A stretch of 64,000 nucleotides of DNA from CAUZWH01 sp965247665 (GTDB lineage: Bacteria > Pseudomonadota > Alphaproteobacteria > SHVV01), in the NCBI GenBank assembly GCA_965247665.1, contig CBDFHH010000002.1, forward strand, positions 496,001 through 560,000, in the 5' to 3' direction. Shown here piece by piece: positions 35,415 through 44,126 of the stretch; the stretch's first letter is position 1, and every line of letters begins with the position of its first letter. The notes beneath the pieces were generated by a model that ran no database searches, was not told the DNA's origin, and saw only the letters and a program-made list of their open reading frames with translations. The translations under genes were made by a program, and so were the position numbers.

Positions 35415-36917
35415 ATGACCGAACGGCAACATAACGCCAGTTTGCGGCCGATCAAATCGGTCGCCGCGGACCGTTTGCTGGCCGCGCCGGGACGCGAAGC
35501 CGCGCTACGTAACGCGACGTTGCGCATCGACGGCGACGAGATTTCGGCAATCGAGAGCTCAGTCACGCAGGCCACGGATCTTGGCGGTCCCGGCGCCATG
35601 GTCATCCCCGGCCTCGCCAACGCTCACGACCATGGCCGCGGCTTATGTCGGCTCGCCTACGGCGCAACCGATGCGCCGCTGGAAGTATGGCTGCCGCAGC
35701 TCGCGGCCACCCATCCGGCCGTCGACCCCTACGTGATCCACGCCGTCGCCTTTGCGCGCATGGCGCGGGCCGGCATTACCTCGGCGGTGCACTGCCACGT
35801 GCCGCAAACGTTCGATAGCCTGGCAGAAGTCCAGGCAACCTGCCGGGCGGCGCGCGATGTCGGCATCCGCCTCGCCTTCGTCGTGCCGCTGCGCGACCGC
35901 AGCTGGCTCGCCTATGGCGGCGATGAGCGCTTCCTCGAGCATGTCGACGGCGCGGATCGCGAAGCGATCCGCCGGCAATGGCTGTTCACACCCCCGCCGC
36001 TCAAGGATCAAGCAGCGTTCGTTCATGCGGTGGCCGACGCCTGCGAGGACGAAACGATCCAGGTTCAGTTCGGGCCCTACGGCGATGCCTTCGTGTCGCG
36101 CACGTTGCTTGAGATTGTCGCCGACGAAGCCGCTCGTAGCGACCGCCGCCTGCACATGCATTGTTTGGAGACCCGCCACCAGCGCGAATGGGTCGATACC
36201 GAATACGGAGGGGAATACCTCACCTACCTCGACCGTATCGGTTTCCTGTCGCCGCGGGTCACGCTGGCGCACGGCGTGTGGCTGCGGCCGGGCGAATGCG
36301 AAATGTTGGCCGACCGCGGCGTGACCGTCTCCGTCAATACCAGCTCGAACCTGCGCATCCGTTCGGGGCTGGCGCCGATTGCCGATTTCGTCGCCAACAA
36401 TCTGTCGTTCGGGTTCGGTCTCGACGGGCTTGCGCTCGACGACGATGACGACATGTTGCGCGAACTGCGCCTCGCCCATCTGCTGCACGCCGGCACCGGT
36501 TTCGACGAGGTGCTGACCTACGAACGGGTGTTCGCCGGTGCTTGCGCCGTCGGAGCGCGGGCGGTGACAGGCCGCGAAGAATTCGGCGAGCTCGCACCGG
36601 GGCGCCCCGCTGACTTCGTCGTGCTCGACTATGACGCGATCGCCGGCGACGTTTTACTCGACGACCTCACCCCCGAGATCGATCTGCTGCTCCGGCGCGC
36701 GACCCGGCGCCATGTCCGGTCGGTGGTCGCCGCCGGCCGCGAGATCGTACGCGATGGCCAGCCCGTCGGGGTGGACCTCGAAGCGCTCAACGAAGAGCTG
36801 TTCGCCCAAGCCGCCAAAGCCATGCCGGAGAAGCTGGAGCTGTTCCCGCTGGTGCGCCGGTTCCAGGACGCGCTGCACGACTACTACCGTGCCGGCAAAC
36901 ATCGCCAGATGCGGTAG
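35415..36917 (+). CDS. ATZ/TRZ-type amidohydrolase (cytosine deaminase-like superfamily)
   Basis: A 500-residue metal-dependent hydrolase. Metal ligands by motif: H71 and H73 (NAHDHG), His in HMHCLE, His in LAHGVWL, and Asp in GLDGLALDDDDD. This is the pattern of the AtzB/TrzN/guanine deaminase group, which removes an amino, chloro or alkylamino group from a purine, pyrimidine or triazine ring. The ATG chosen is preceded only by CACGAGCA, a weak ribosome site. Neighbouring genes encode an HbpS-like protein and a cyanuric acid hydrolase/barbiturase-family enzyme, which strengthens a role in N-heterocycle breakdown. Confidence 0.82.
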   Translation: MTERQHNASLRPIKSVAADRLLAAPGREAALRNATLRIDGDEISAIESSVTQATDLGGPGAMVIPGLANAHDHGRGLCRLAYGATDAPLEVWLPQLAATHPAVDPYVIHAVAFARMARAGITSAVHCHVPQTFDSLAEVQATCRAARDVGIRLAFVVPLRDRSWLAYGGDERFLEHVDGADREAIRRQWLFTPPPLKDQAAFVHAVADACEDETIQVQFGPYGDAFVSRTLLEIVADEAARSDRRLHMHCLETRHQREWVDTEYGGEYLTYLDRIGFLSPRVTLAHGVWLRPGECEMLADRGVTVSVNTSSNLRIRSGLAPIADFVANNLSFGFGLDGLALDDDDDMLRELRLAHLLHAGTGFDEVLTYERVFAGACAVGARAVTGREEFGELAPGRPADFVVLDYDAIAGDVLLDDLTPEIDLLLRRATRRHVRSVVAAGREIVRDGQPVGVDLEALNEELFAQAAKAMPEKLELFPLVRRFQDALHDYYRAGKHRQMR

Positions 36918-36962
36918 CGGTCGCGCCCCAACCGGTTTGTCGTACCGGGATTCGCAAGCGAC

Positions 36963-38072
36963 CTACGTGTTTGAAGCCCGCGCGATCACGCAGACCAGGT
37001 TGGAACCGGGCTTGCCCTGGTGCTCGGCGCCGGCGTTGCCCAGCACCAACGTGTCGCCCTTGATGCTGGAGACGATGCCGTGCGCCACCGTTTTGGCCTG
37101 GTGGCCCGCAAACGAGGCGAGGAAGTCCGAATTCATGGTGTGGCGGTTGCCCAGCACGTCCGGCGCGTAGTTGGCGCCCGCGTTGACGAAGACCGCGGCG
37201 ACGCGTTCGCGCTCGGCCGGCGGCAACATGCCGTCGACCAGCTCGAGGCCGGCGGCGGTGAACGCGGCGCGGGCTCCGGCCAAATCGAGCTGGTCCGCCA
37301 TCACGCCGTTGCCGGCAACCAATCGGCTCGGCGCACCGGCAACGTTGCCGATGACGACTGCGCGGCAGCTGACCTGCTCGCCGCCCGAGGAAGCTGAAGC
37401 GCGCTCGCAATAAAGGGTCGTGTCGTTGCCGATCGCGGCGTCGCTTAGCGCCGACTGGTCGATCTCTCCGAGCGCGACCGCGGTCCCGAGCGCGGCGGCC
37501 CCGCGGCTCTTGCCGGATGCGGTGAGTAGGTTGGGGTCGCACATGGTGTGGCCGCGGCGGGCGGCGTCGGCAACGCGCGCCGGCGTAACATGCGGCACCT
37601 TGAGCTCGACGCAGGCGACATCGTCCGGGTCGCTGATACCGGCATGCGCCATGGCCGTTCGTACGGTCGCGACGGTTTGTTCGACCTGGGCCATGCGGCC
37701 GAGTTCCTCCGGCAGCAGCCGCCGCGAGCTGGCGACGCCGAGAACCAGGCGCGGGCCGTCGGGATCGCCGGAACCCGACGCCGGCTTGTTCACGAACAGC
37801 GTCCAGTGCGGGCACATGATACCGGCGGTTCCGCCGATCATCAGCATAGGGATGGTTTCGAAGATCTCGTCGGTCGTGATCGACAACCGCTCCGACAGCA
37901 ACAGCTGCAGCGACTGGGTAGCGTAGCCCCTGGCATAGCCGTCGCCCTCGGTCTGGGCGATCACGCCGACGACGTGCGCGGGATCGACGGTCCCGGCATC
38001 GAACAGGGTGGCGATTTGCGATACGTCGGCCGGGCCGGCCATCGGCACGGTATGAACTTCGGCTTCGAGCAT
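36963..38072 (-). CDS. Ring-opening amidohydrolase, cyanuric acid hydrolase/barbiturase family
   Basis: A 369-residue protein of the AtzD/TrzD/barbiturase family, which is found only in bacteria and fungi and opens cyanuric acid or barbituric acid rings. The three-fold repeat of the fold is visible: each unit has a Ser-Gly/Lys element, seen as TEGDGYARGYATQSL, then GKSRGAAALGTAVALGE with the paired VELKVPHVTP, then ERASASSGGEQVSCRAV with NSDFLASFAGHQAKTVAHG. The start follows GGGAGGGAACG. Its presence with an ATZ/TRZ amidohydrolase suggests a route for a triazine or an oxidised pyrimidine. Which of the two rings is cut cannot be told by eye. Confidence 0.82.
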   Translation of the reverse strand: MLEAEVHTVPMAGPADVSQIATLFDAGTVDPAHVVGVIAQTEGDGYARGYATQSLQLLLSERLSITTDEIFETIPMLMIGGTAGIMCPHWTLFVNKPASGSGDPDGPRLVLGVASSRRLLPEELGRMAQVEQTVATVRTAMAHAGISDPDDVACVELKVPHVTPARVADAARRGHTMCDPNLLTASGKSRGAAALGTAVALGEIDQSALSDAAIGNDTTLYCERASASSGGEQVSCRAVVIGNVAGAPSRLVAGNGVMADQLDLAGARAAFTAAGLELVDGMLPPAERERVAAVFVNAGANYAPDVLGNRHTMNSDFLASFAGHQAKTVAHGIVSSIKGDTLVLGNAGAEHQGKPGSNLVCVIARASNT

Positions 38073-38149
38073 CGTTCCCTCCCCGGCATCGCGCGCCGTT
38101 GCGATGTGCTAAAACGTCGCCCGGCGTTCCCGCGATTCATAGCGTAAAC

Positions 38150-38779
38150 ATGACCGACGCAGAACCGCTCTTGGACAGGGCACTGGGCCGCCCACTCAAG
38201 CTTCTGGCCGAGCGCGATTCGGATATTGCCGCCGCATTCGCGGTGTGCGGGCTGCCGCCGATGCGCCGCCAAGCGCCCGGCTTCGAGGGCGTGCTTAACA
38301 CGATCCTCGCGCAGCAGGTCAGCGCCGGGGCGACCCGAGCGATTCGCGGGCGCCTCTATGCCGCAGTCGGGGAGCTGACGCCGCGAGCGTTCCTGGCGCT
38401 CGACGACGCCGACTTGCGGGCGATCGGCTTCAGCGGGCAGAAGATCCGCTACGGCCGTGGCATCGCCGAGGCGACATTGTCGGGCGAGCTCGACTTCGTC
38501 GCGATCGCCGGGATGGACGATGCCGAAGCCGCGGCCGAGTTGTGCAGGGTCAAGGGGATCGGGCCGTGGACCGCAGAAATCTATCTCCTGTTCGCCCTCG
38601 GTCGCCCCGATATCTGGCCCGCCGCCGACCTCGCCGTGCAGGAGGCGCTCAAGCGGCTCAAGCGCCTGCGCAAGCGGCCAACCCCTGAGCGCATGCGCAA
38701 GCTCGCCGAGCCCTGGCGACCGTACCGCAGCGCCGCCGCGCGCTTCCTGTGGCACTATTATCGGCATCCCGGGGTTTAG
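38150..38779 (+). CDS. DNA-3-methyladenine glycosylase II-like (HhH-GPD family)
   Basis: A 209-residue base-excision repair enzyme. It has FEGVLNTILAQQVSAGAT near the N-terminus, the helix-hairpin-helix VKGIGPWTAEIY at ~134-145, and catalytic D160 in WPAADLAVQEAL. It flips out and removes alkylated bases, as AlkA does. The family member without the N-terminal AlkA domain is typical of many Alphaproteobacteria. It is divergent from the ring-opening hydrolase gene by 77 bases and appears unrelated to the surrounding catabolic genes. Confidence 0.88.
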   Translation: MTDAEPLLDRALGRPLKLLAERDSDIAAAFAVCGLPPMRRQAPGFEGVLNTILAQQVSAGATRAIRGRLYAAVGELTPRAFLALDDADLRAIGFSGQKIRYGRGIAEATLSGELDFVAIAGMDDAEAAAELCRVKGIGPWTAEIYLLFALGRPDIWPAADLAVQEALKRLKRLRKRPTPERMRKLAEPWRPYRSAAARFLWHYYRHPGV

Positions 38780-38889
38780 CGGCCTGATAATCGGTCCGAC
38801 CGCGTTCCCACCCCGCACCTGACGCGCGGTCCGGCAACACGGCTCCGGCGACGCGGGCTGAGACGGGCGCCGGCAAGACCCCTCCTCCG

Positions 38890-39190
38890 GTGGTGGTGCA
38901 CGGGCAGCACCGCCGCGGCGTCCCCGGCGAGCGCGTCGGGACCGACGACGATTCCGTCTTCGACGATTGGGGCGCCGTCGATCGAGATCGACTGCCGGCT
39001 TGGCACGCCGTCCGGGTGGTTTTCGCCGCCGCCCGGTCCCGGGAACGGAATGCCGAGGCCGACCGCAGCGCTATGGCGACCCGCCCGCGCGGAGGTCGGC
39101 AGCGAGCAGGTAGCGCATGCGGTTCCCCTTCACCGCCTCGTCGTGGGTCTCCGAACCCGCGATATCGGGGAATCGCAGGTCGATCCAGGC
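38890..39190 (-). pseudogene. Remnant of a NicX/M29-like metal-dependent protein
   Basis: The 412-base space after the glycosylase gene holds protein-like text on the minus strand, directly behind the Rieske stop codon. One frame reads DAWIDLRFPDIAGSE, THDEAVKGNRMRYLLAADLR, then stops; a second frame continues with GLGIPFPGPGGGENHPDG and SRQSISIDGAPIVEDGIVVG. The last part lines up with the C-terminal end of the dihydroxypyridine-dioxygenase-like protein of this window (HxD...MLDNDVIIDKGVFV). I read it as a deleted and frameshifted relative. Nothing else is seen in the gap. Confidence 0.35.
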
Positions 39191-39191
39191 G

Positions 39192-40355
39192 TCACGGCAA
39201 GTCTTTTTGGTTGGCACCGTTATCGAGCGCGCGCCGCACGTGGTAGTTGATGGTGTTGTGAATCGGGCCTTCGAGGTGGGACATCGGCCCAGGCAGGTAT
39301 GCCTTGGCGCCCATCGCCGCCTGCATCGATTCGAGCATCGAGCGGTCTTCCTCGAGCACCTGGATCTGGTAGTCGCGGTAGACCTTGCACTTCTCGACGA
39401 AGTCCGGCTCCTCGCACCAATCGGGCGGGAACAGGTGGTAAATCACCGCGCGGGACGAATCCGGCCCCTCGGGCCAGATCTGGATCGGCCGCACGACGTC
39501 GCAGCGGCCGAACACGTGGAAGTTGGGGGCGAGGTAGGCCATGCAGCCGAAGCGAGCGGTCTCGCCGGCGGCTTCGAGCCAGGGCAGCATGCGGAACAGG
39601 GTTTTTCCTTCGGGCGTCGGCGAAGCCGAGTCGTACTTGATATAGACGCCGCCGCGCTCGTTGAGCTTGACCCCCTCCTCTTTCCAGTCGAAGAACTGTC
39701 CGAAGGAACCGCTATGGAGGACACCGACATGGTAGAAATCCATCAGGTTCTCGACGGCGAACTTCCAGTTGCACGGGAATTCGAGCTCGATCTTGTTGCC
39801 GATGCGGACCTCTTCGGCATGGAGATAGCCGACATCTTCGACCAGCGGTGCGATGAATTCGTCGAACGGCGGGGGATCGTCGTTGAAGGTGATGAAAACA
39901 TAGCCGCGCCAGGTCTCGACGCCGAGGCTCCTAAGCCGGCATTGGGCGGGATCGAACCCTTCGGCTTCTTTCATGTAGGGCGCGCCGATCAACCGACCGT
40001 CGAGGCCGTAGAGCCAGCCGTGGTAGGGGCACATAAACTCGTCGAGATGGCCGGCCCCGGTCGCGACCTCGACGCCTCGGTGCAGGCAGACATTGGCGAA
40101 CGCGTTGAGGTTGCCGTCTTTGTCGCGGGTGAGCAGCGCCGGTTCGCCGAGCACGCGCAAGGTCATGTAGTCGCCGGGGGTCTCGAGCTCCTGCTCGCGG
40201 GCGACAAACAGCCAGTCCCGCATGAAGATATTTTCTTTCTCGTGCGCCAGATGCTCGGGCGAGTTGTAGACAAAGCCGGGCGCGTGCCGGGCCTGGCGAA
40301 CCGGGGCCCGCAAACGCTCGACGGCGCTACCCGCCGCATCCTCCGCGACTGCCAT
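39192..40355 (-). CDS. Rieske aromatic-ring-hydroxylating dioxygenase alpha subunit
   Basis: A 387-residue oxygenase subunit; the start follows GGAAGGGAAC. Rieske ligands C90, H92, C109 and H112 (CLHRG, CPYHGW); iron site D206-x2-H209-x4-H214 in NLMDFYHVGVLHSG. It resembles the choline/carnitine/aromatic-acid group of alpha-only enzymes more than the phthalate-type pair at the start of the window. No beta subunit, ferredoxin or reductase is next to it. The C-terminal helix contains YRDYQIQVLEEDRSMLESMQ, usual for this group. The substrate is unknown. Confidence 0.83.
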   Translation of the reverse strand: MAVAEDAAGSAVERLRAPVRQARHAPGFVYNSPEHLAHEKENIFMRDWLFVAREQELETPGDYMTLRVLGEPALLTRDKDGNLNAFANVCLHRGVEVATGAGHLDEFMCPYHGWLYGLDGRLIGAPYMKEAEGFDPAQCRLRSLGVETWRGYVFITFNDDPPPFDEFIAPLVEDVGYLHAEEVRIGNKIELEFPCNWKFAVENLMDFYHVGVLHSGSFGQFFDWKEEGVKLNERGGVYIKYDSASPTPEGKTLFRMLPWLEAAGETARFGCMAYLAPNFHVFGRCDVVRPIQIWPEGPDSSRAVIYHLFPPDWCEEPDFVEKCKVYRDYQIQVLEEDRSMLESMQAAMGAKAYLPGPMSHLEGPIHNTINYHVRRALDNGANQKDLP

Positions 40356-40409
40356 GTTCCCTTCCGCGTTCAACGTTTTCGTGGTGCCGGTCGTACCGCT
40401 ATCGGCGAA

Positions 40410-40415
40410 AGTATA
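40410..40415 (-). promoter_or_regulatory. Possible -10 element for the Rieske gene
   Basis: Read on the minus strand the hexamer is TATACT, 55 bases ahead of the Rieske start codon, with a poor -35 (TAGTGC) at 17 bases. It lies in the short divergent space shared with the NTPase gene. Confidence 0.25.
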
Positions 40416-40447
40416 GGCGCCCCAAACGGGCCGCACTAGGGAGCGAT

Positions 40448-41023
40448 ATGGAGCGAAAACCGCGTATCGCCGTTTCCGGCAGCGCCGGGGTCGGCAAGAC
40501 CAGGCTGGCCGAGTGCCTGGCTCGGGACTACCGCGTCCCGTTGGTCGAGGAGCTGATGCGCCCGCTGATCGAAAGCGGCCTCGACTTGCACGATCTCACC
40601 CTGGCGGAACGTCAGATATTGCTGCTGGAGCACTACGAAATCGCCGTGGCGTCGATGCGTGCCGCAATCGAGTCTCATGGCGGTTTCGTGGCCGATCGAT
40701 CGCCCGCTGATTTCGCCGCGTTTTGGCTGCATTACGGGTTCGGCGAGGACGCCGAGACCGCCGCATTTCTCGAACGCGCGGCGCGGGATTGCGAGTTGGT
40801 GGAGCTCTCGATCATGCTGCCCTGGGGTGCGATCCCTTTGATCGACGATGGGGTGCGCTTGACCGATCGCTGGCGCCAGCTGCATTTCCAGACCGTGGTC
40901 GAAGGAATGGCGCGGCGCTTTTTCGGCGATGGCCAATATGCGGCCGTCCCCGAGGACATGGCCGAGATCGACGCACGTATCGCCTGGGTCGGCGCGCTGC
41001 TGAACCGCGACGGCCCGCCCTAA
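40448..41023 (+). CDS. Small P-loop NTPase/kinase (AAA_28-like)
   Basis: A 191-residue protein with a Walker A motif GSAGVGKTRL at ~10-19 and a Walker B-like VADRSPADFAAFWLHYG near 80. Layout and size are close to nucleoside-kinase-like NTPases (NadR/NRK-type, AAA_28). It probably phosphorylates a small molecule, but the substrate is unknown. The stop overlaps by four bases with the end of the convergent last gene of the cobalamin operon. A start codon after GGGAGCGAT lies close to the divergent Rieske gene. Confidence 0.7.
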   Translation: MERKPRIAVSGSAGVGKTRLAECLARDYRVPLVEELMRPLIESGLDLHDLTLAERQILLLEHYEIAVASMRAAIESHGGFVADRSPADFAAFWLHYGFGEDAETAAFLERAARDCELVELSIMLPWGAIPLIDDGVRLTDRWRQLHFQTVVEGMARRFFGDGQYAAVPEDMAEIDARIAWVGALLNRDGPP

Positions 41024-42015
41024 TGCACCTGCGGCGTCGGGTTTTCGCCGACGGTATCAAACACGTCGCGCCACGACGCGAGCAACGCGGACTCGCCTTC
41101 CTGCGCGATCGCTTGGCGTAGCGCGACGCGCAGCGCCGTGCGCCCGAGCCGGGTGGTTGGCGGGTCGAACGCGGACCGCGGCGTTGCCGCGGCGAGCGCC
41201 TGCAACGCCCGTCGCTTCTCGTCGACATAGTCCGCGCGGCCGTAGCTTTCGAGAAGGTCCTGGAACGCCCGGTGGCGGCTCCCGTCGAACGCCTGGACGT
41301 CGCCGCCACAATCATGGGTCGCGCTGGCCGGATAGAGCCACAGCGCCGGCAGCTTGCCGCCGAGTTCGATCGTCGCCGGGTGCGTGCGGCCGGCCGCCAG
41401 CAATTTAGGCAGGACGTGGGTGTGTGGTCCTTCGGGCGTGGGTCGGTTGTGCCGCGACGACCCGATCGGTGCGAAGACCTCGATGCGGCCGAGGGCGGAC
41501 GTGAACACGCGGTGCGGGTGCGCTTCCTTGATGGCGGCCATCGCGAGGCCGTCGCCTTCCAGCAGCGGTCGCCCGACGCGGCGGCGTAGCTCGTCGCGGA
41601 GCTCGGGATCCTCGGTGCGAACGCAAACATCGAGATTGGCGGTGCCGAGCCCGAGGTCGAACAAGATGCCGTCGCGGTCGTTTTTCAGGATCGCCGCTTC
41701 GTCCTCGCCGAGCTCGGTCAGGACCGTGCGACCTGCTACCCCGATATCCGCGGCGGCGAGCACGAACCCGACGCCGTGAAGCCAGCGGCCCGGTTTGGCG
41801 CCGAGGATTTCGTAGGCGACGATCTCCGGTCCGGCACCGAAATCGAGCCGGATCGCACCGCGCGCCGTTGCCAGGGTCAATCCGGCGAAATGTTCGGCAA
41901 GCAGGGGTTCAGCGTCGTCGCGGCGAAACTCGGCGAGCGCGCCATAGGCGCCTATGCTCCAGACGCTCGACGGTTCGACAATGTGCGCGGCAGCGAGCGC
42001 CGATGCTTCCTGCAT
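41020..42015 (-). CDS. Unrecognised protein, last gene of the cobalamin-uptake operon
   Basis: A 331-residue soluble protein beginning 27 bases after the tonB stop on the same strand, so it is probably under the cobalamin riboswitch. No signal peptide or membrane helix. Features: ILFDLGLGTANLDVCVRTED with a run of acidic residues, VFAPIGSSRHNRPTPEGPHT and then HVLPKLL, where the His-rich PEGPHTHVLP could bind metal, and ATHDCGGDVQAFDGSRHRAF. I know no function for it. Candidates are a cobalamin or iron handling protein; this rests on position only. Confidence 0.65.
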   Translation of the reverse strand: MQEASALAAAHIVEPSSVWSIGAYGALAEFRRDDAEPLLAEHFAGLTLATARGAIRLDFGAGPEIVAYEILGAKPGRWLHGVGFVLAAADIGVAGRTVLTELGEDEAAILKNDRDGILFDLGLGTANLDVCVRTEDPELRDELRRRVGRPLLEGDGLAMAAIKEAHPHRVFTSALGRIEVFAPIGSSRHNRPTPEGPHTHVLPKLLAAGRTHPATIELGGKLPALWLYPASATHDCGGDVQAFDGSRHRAFQDLLESYGRADYVDEKRRALQALAAATPRSAFDPPTTRLGRTALRVALRQAIAQEGESALLASWRDVFDTVGENPTPQVH

Positions 42016-42042
42016 AACGGCCTGCGACCAGGGGCGGTGTCA

Positions 42043-43353
42043 TCAAGTCTCACCGCTTAGTTTAAACGTAATCGGCACGCGCACCACCACTCCCGGCGGC
42101 GGGTGCGACGTTTCGCCGAGCGTAAAGCGCCAGCGGCGCACCGCGCGGACCGCGGCCTGGTCGAGAATGCGGTAGCCGCTGTTCTCATCGATTTCCGCAC
42201 GCACCACGGCACCGCTCGCATCGACCGTAATTTCGAGGACGACCCGGCCTTCCCAGCCGCGCTCGCGTGCGGGTCGAGGGTAGATCGGTGCCGGGTTGCC
42301 GGGCATCGGCCGCAACCCGCCGCCGCCCGAGAGGGTGGCTCGCCCGACCATGCCAACGGCCGACGGATCCGGCCCGGGGCTGTCGACGCGATGGCCGGAT
42401 ATCGGTGCTTTCGAGGCCGGTGGTGGGGCCGAAGCCGCGGGCTTTGCAGCGCGGTTCTCGACCGCCGCTCGGAGGGCGGGATCCGGGGTGACATGCACCG
42501 GATCGGTTTGCGGCACGGCTTGGATCCGCCTCGCCCATGGCCGGGTGCGTGGCAATGGCGGCAGCTGCCGGATACTCGTGGCGGCAGTCGGCGCGTGTGC
42601 GGCGGTGCGGATTTCGGGCGGGCGCGGCCGCGGTCGCGGTGGATACGCCGTGCGCCTCGGGGGCGACATGCGCTGCGGAGCGGGCGGCGTCGGTTCCGGG
42701 CCCCGCAGCGCCGCTATCGCCAACCCGCGAGGCGGTGCAAGAAGCCGCGGCGGGTCGAGTGTGGCGATAACTTTGGCAGGTGGGACGGTCCATGCGGAAT
42801 CGGGAACCGCGACCGCCAGCCGGGTCGCGGGGTCGAGTCGAAGGGGATGCGGCGGGTCGATCGCATCGGCCAACCCAGATGTCTCGGCTGAAGGCGCGGG
42901 TTCGGTCGGGATGGCAGCTTCGATCGCCGCCGCGGGCAGGTCGACCGGTTGCGCGGGGGTCGGTTTGGGATCGGGCGGCGCCGGGTATTCGGCCAACACC
43001 ATATCGGTGGTCTGCGAAACGCTCGGTTCGACCGGCGACCGGCTCGCATGCCGCTCCGGTTCGCTTTTGTCGGCTGCCGGTTGGTCCAAAGGCGCGGTCG
43101 TTTCGCCGGCCGTGACGGGCTTATCGATCGAGTCGTATCCGCTCGCGCTCGGCGGCACCGCCGCGCGGGCCCCCTCAACTTCGATCCCGGGCAAGACGAT
43201 GATCTCGACCGGGACAATGGTGACGGCCGGCGCGGTGTGCCAGCTCATAAAGACGTATCCCGCCGCGGCAACCGCGGCGTGAGCGGCAAACGACGCCGCG
43301 ACGGGCAGGATGCGCGGCCGTCGTATCGCTCTTGGGAACCCGGCCATGCTCAT
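42043..43353 (-). CDS. tonB: TonB energy transducer
   Basis: A 436-residue protein with one N-terminal membrane helix (LPVAASFAAHAAVAAAGYVF), a long Pro/Arg-rich periplasmic spacer (~60-340, with PPRPRPRPPEIR-type stretches), and a C-terminal TonB domain (YPRPARERGWEGRVVLEITV, followed by AVRAVRRWRF). It passes proton-motive-force energy to outer-membrane receptors, here presumably BtuB encoded in the same operon. The start overlaps the stop of the ATPase gene by four bases (ATGA). The spacer is longer than in E. coli TonB. Confidence 0.88.
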   Translation of the reverse strand: MSMAGFPRAIRRPRILPVAASFAAHAAVAAAGYVFMSWHTAPAVTIVPVEIIVLPGIEVEGARAAVPPSASGYDSIDKPVTAGETTAPLDQPAADKSEPERHASRSPVEPSVSQTTDMVLAEYPAPPDPKPTPAQPVDLPAAAIEAAIPTEPAPSAETSGLADAIDPPHPLRLDPATRLAVAVPDSAWTVPPAKVIATLDPPRLLAPPRGLAIAALRGPEPTPPAPQRMSPPRRTAYPPRPRPRPPEIRTAAHAPTAATSIRQLPPLPRTRPWARRIQAVPQTDPVHVTPDPALRAAVENRAAKPAASAPPPASKAPISGHRVDSPGPDPSAVGMVGRATLSGGGGLRPMPGNPAPIYPRPARERGWEGRVVLEITVDASGAVVRAEIDENSGYRILDQAAVRAVRRWRFTLGETSHPPPGVVVRVPITFKLSGET

Positions 43354-44126
43354 GGATCGACCCGCTCCCAGGGGACGATGTAACGGTCGGGTGGCTCGCC
43401 AAATCGCGCGCGAACGCCGTAGACCATTGCCAGGTTGGTTTCGTCGAGAACCTGGTCGGGTCGACCCTGGGCGTGAATCCGGTGATCGTGCAGCAGGATC
43501 AACCGGTCGCAGAAACGAGCCGCCAGCGTGAGGTCGTGCAGGACGATGATCGCCGCCCGGTCGCGCCGCGTCAGGTCGCGGAGCAGGGCCATGACCTGAA
43601 GCTGGTGCCCGGGGTCGAGAGCCGCGACCGGCTCGTCGGCAAGCAGCAGGTCGGCGTCGACGGCGAGTGCCCGCGCCAGAGTTGCGAGGCGACGTTCGCC
43701 GCCCGACAGCGTCCCCAGCGTGCGCGTCTGGAGCTCGGCAATGTCGGTGGCGGCGAGGGCGTCGTCGATCGCGGCATCGTCGTCCGCACCTGGCGCCTGC
43801 CACGGTCCGAGGTGAGGCAGGCGGCCGAGGGCGACCAGCCGGCGCACCGCAATCGGCCAATGCACCGTCGGTGTCTGCGGCAGGTAGGCGATGCGGCGCG
43901 CGCGCTCGCGCGGCACCATATCGTCGAGCCCGCGATCGTCGATCCGCACGCTGCCGCGGGTGCGGTCGAGCAGGCCGAGCAGCGCGCGCAGCAGGGTGGT
44001 CTTACCGGCTCCGTTGGGGCCGATCAGGCCCAGCAGCTCGCCGCGGTCGACGCCGAAGCTGACGCCCTCGAGCACGCGATGCGAGCCAAAACCAACCGTC
44101 ACGTCGTCGGCCGCCAGCAGGGTCAC
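43350..44126 (-). CDS. btuD: Vitamin B12/ferric-siderophore-type ABC transporter ATPase
   Basis: A 258-residue ATPase starting at a GTG that overlaps the permease stop (GTGA). Walker A GPNGAGKT at 36-43, signature LSGGERRLA near 137, Walker B LLLADEPVAALDP, and the H-loop in IIVLHDLTLAA. It belongs to the FecE/BtuD/FhuC type. With the adjacent BtuC-like permease and BtuF-like binding protein, and the riboswitch ahead of the operon, cobalamin is the most probable substrate. Confidence 0.87.
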   Translation of the reverse strand: MTLLAADDVTVGFGSHRVLEGVSFGVDRGELLGLIGPNGAGKTTLLRALLGLLDRTRGSVRIDDRGLDDMVPRERARRIAYLPQTPTVHWPIAVRRLVALGRLPHLGPWQAPGADDDAAIDDALAATDIAELQTRTLGTLSGGERRLATLARALAVDADLLLADEPVAALDPGHQLQVMALLRDLTRRDRAAIIVLHDLTLAARFCDRLILLHDHRIHAQGRPDQVLDETNLAMVYGVRARFGEPPDRYIVPWERVDP

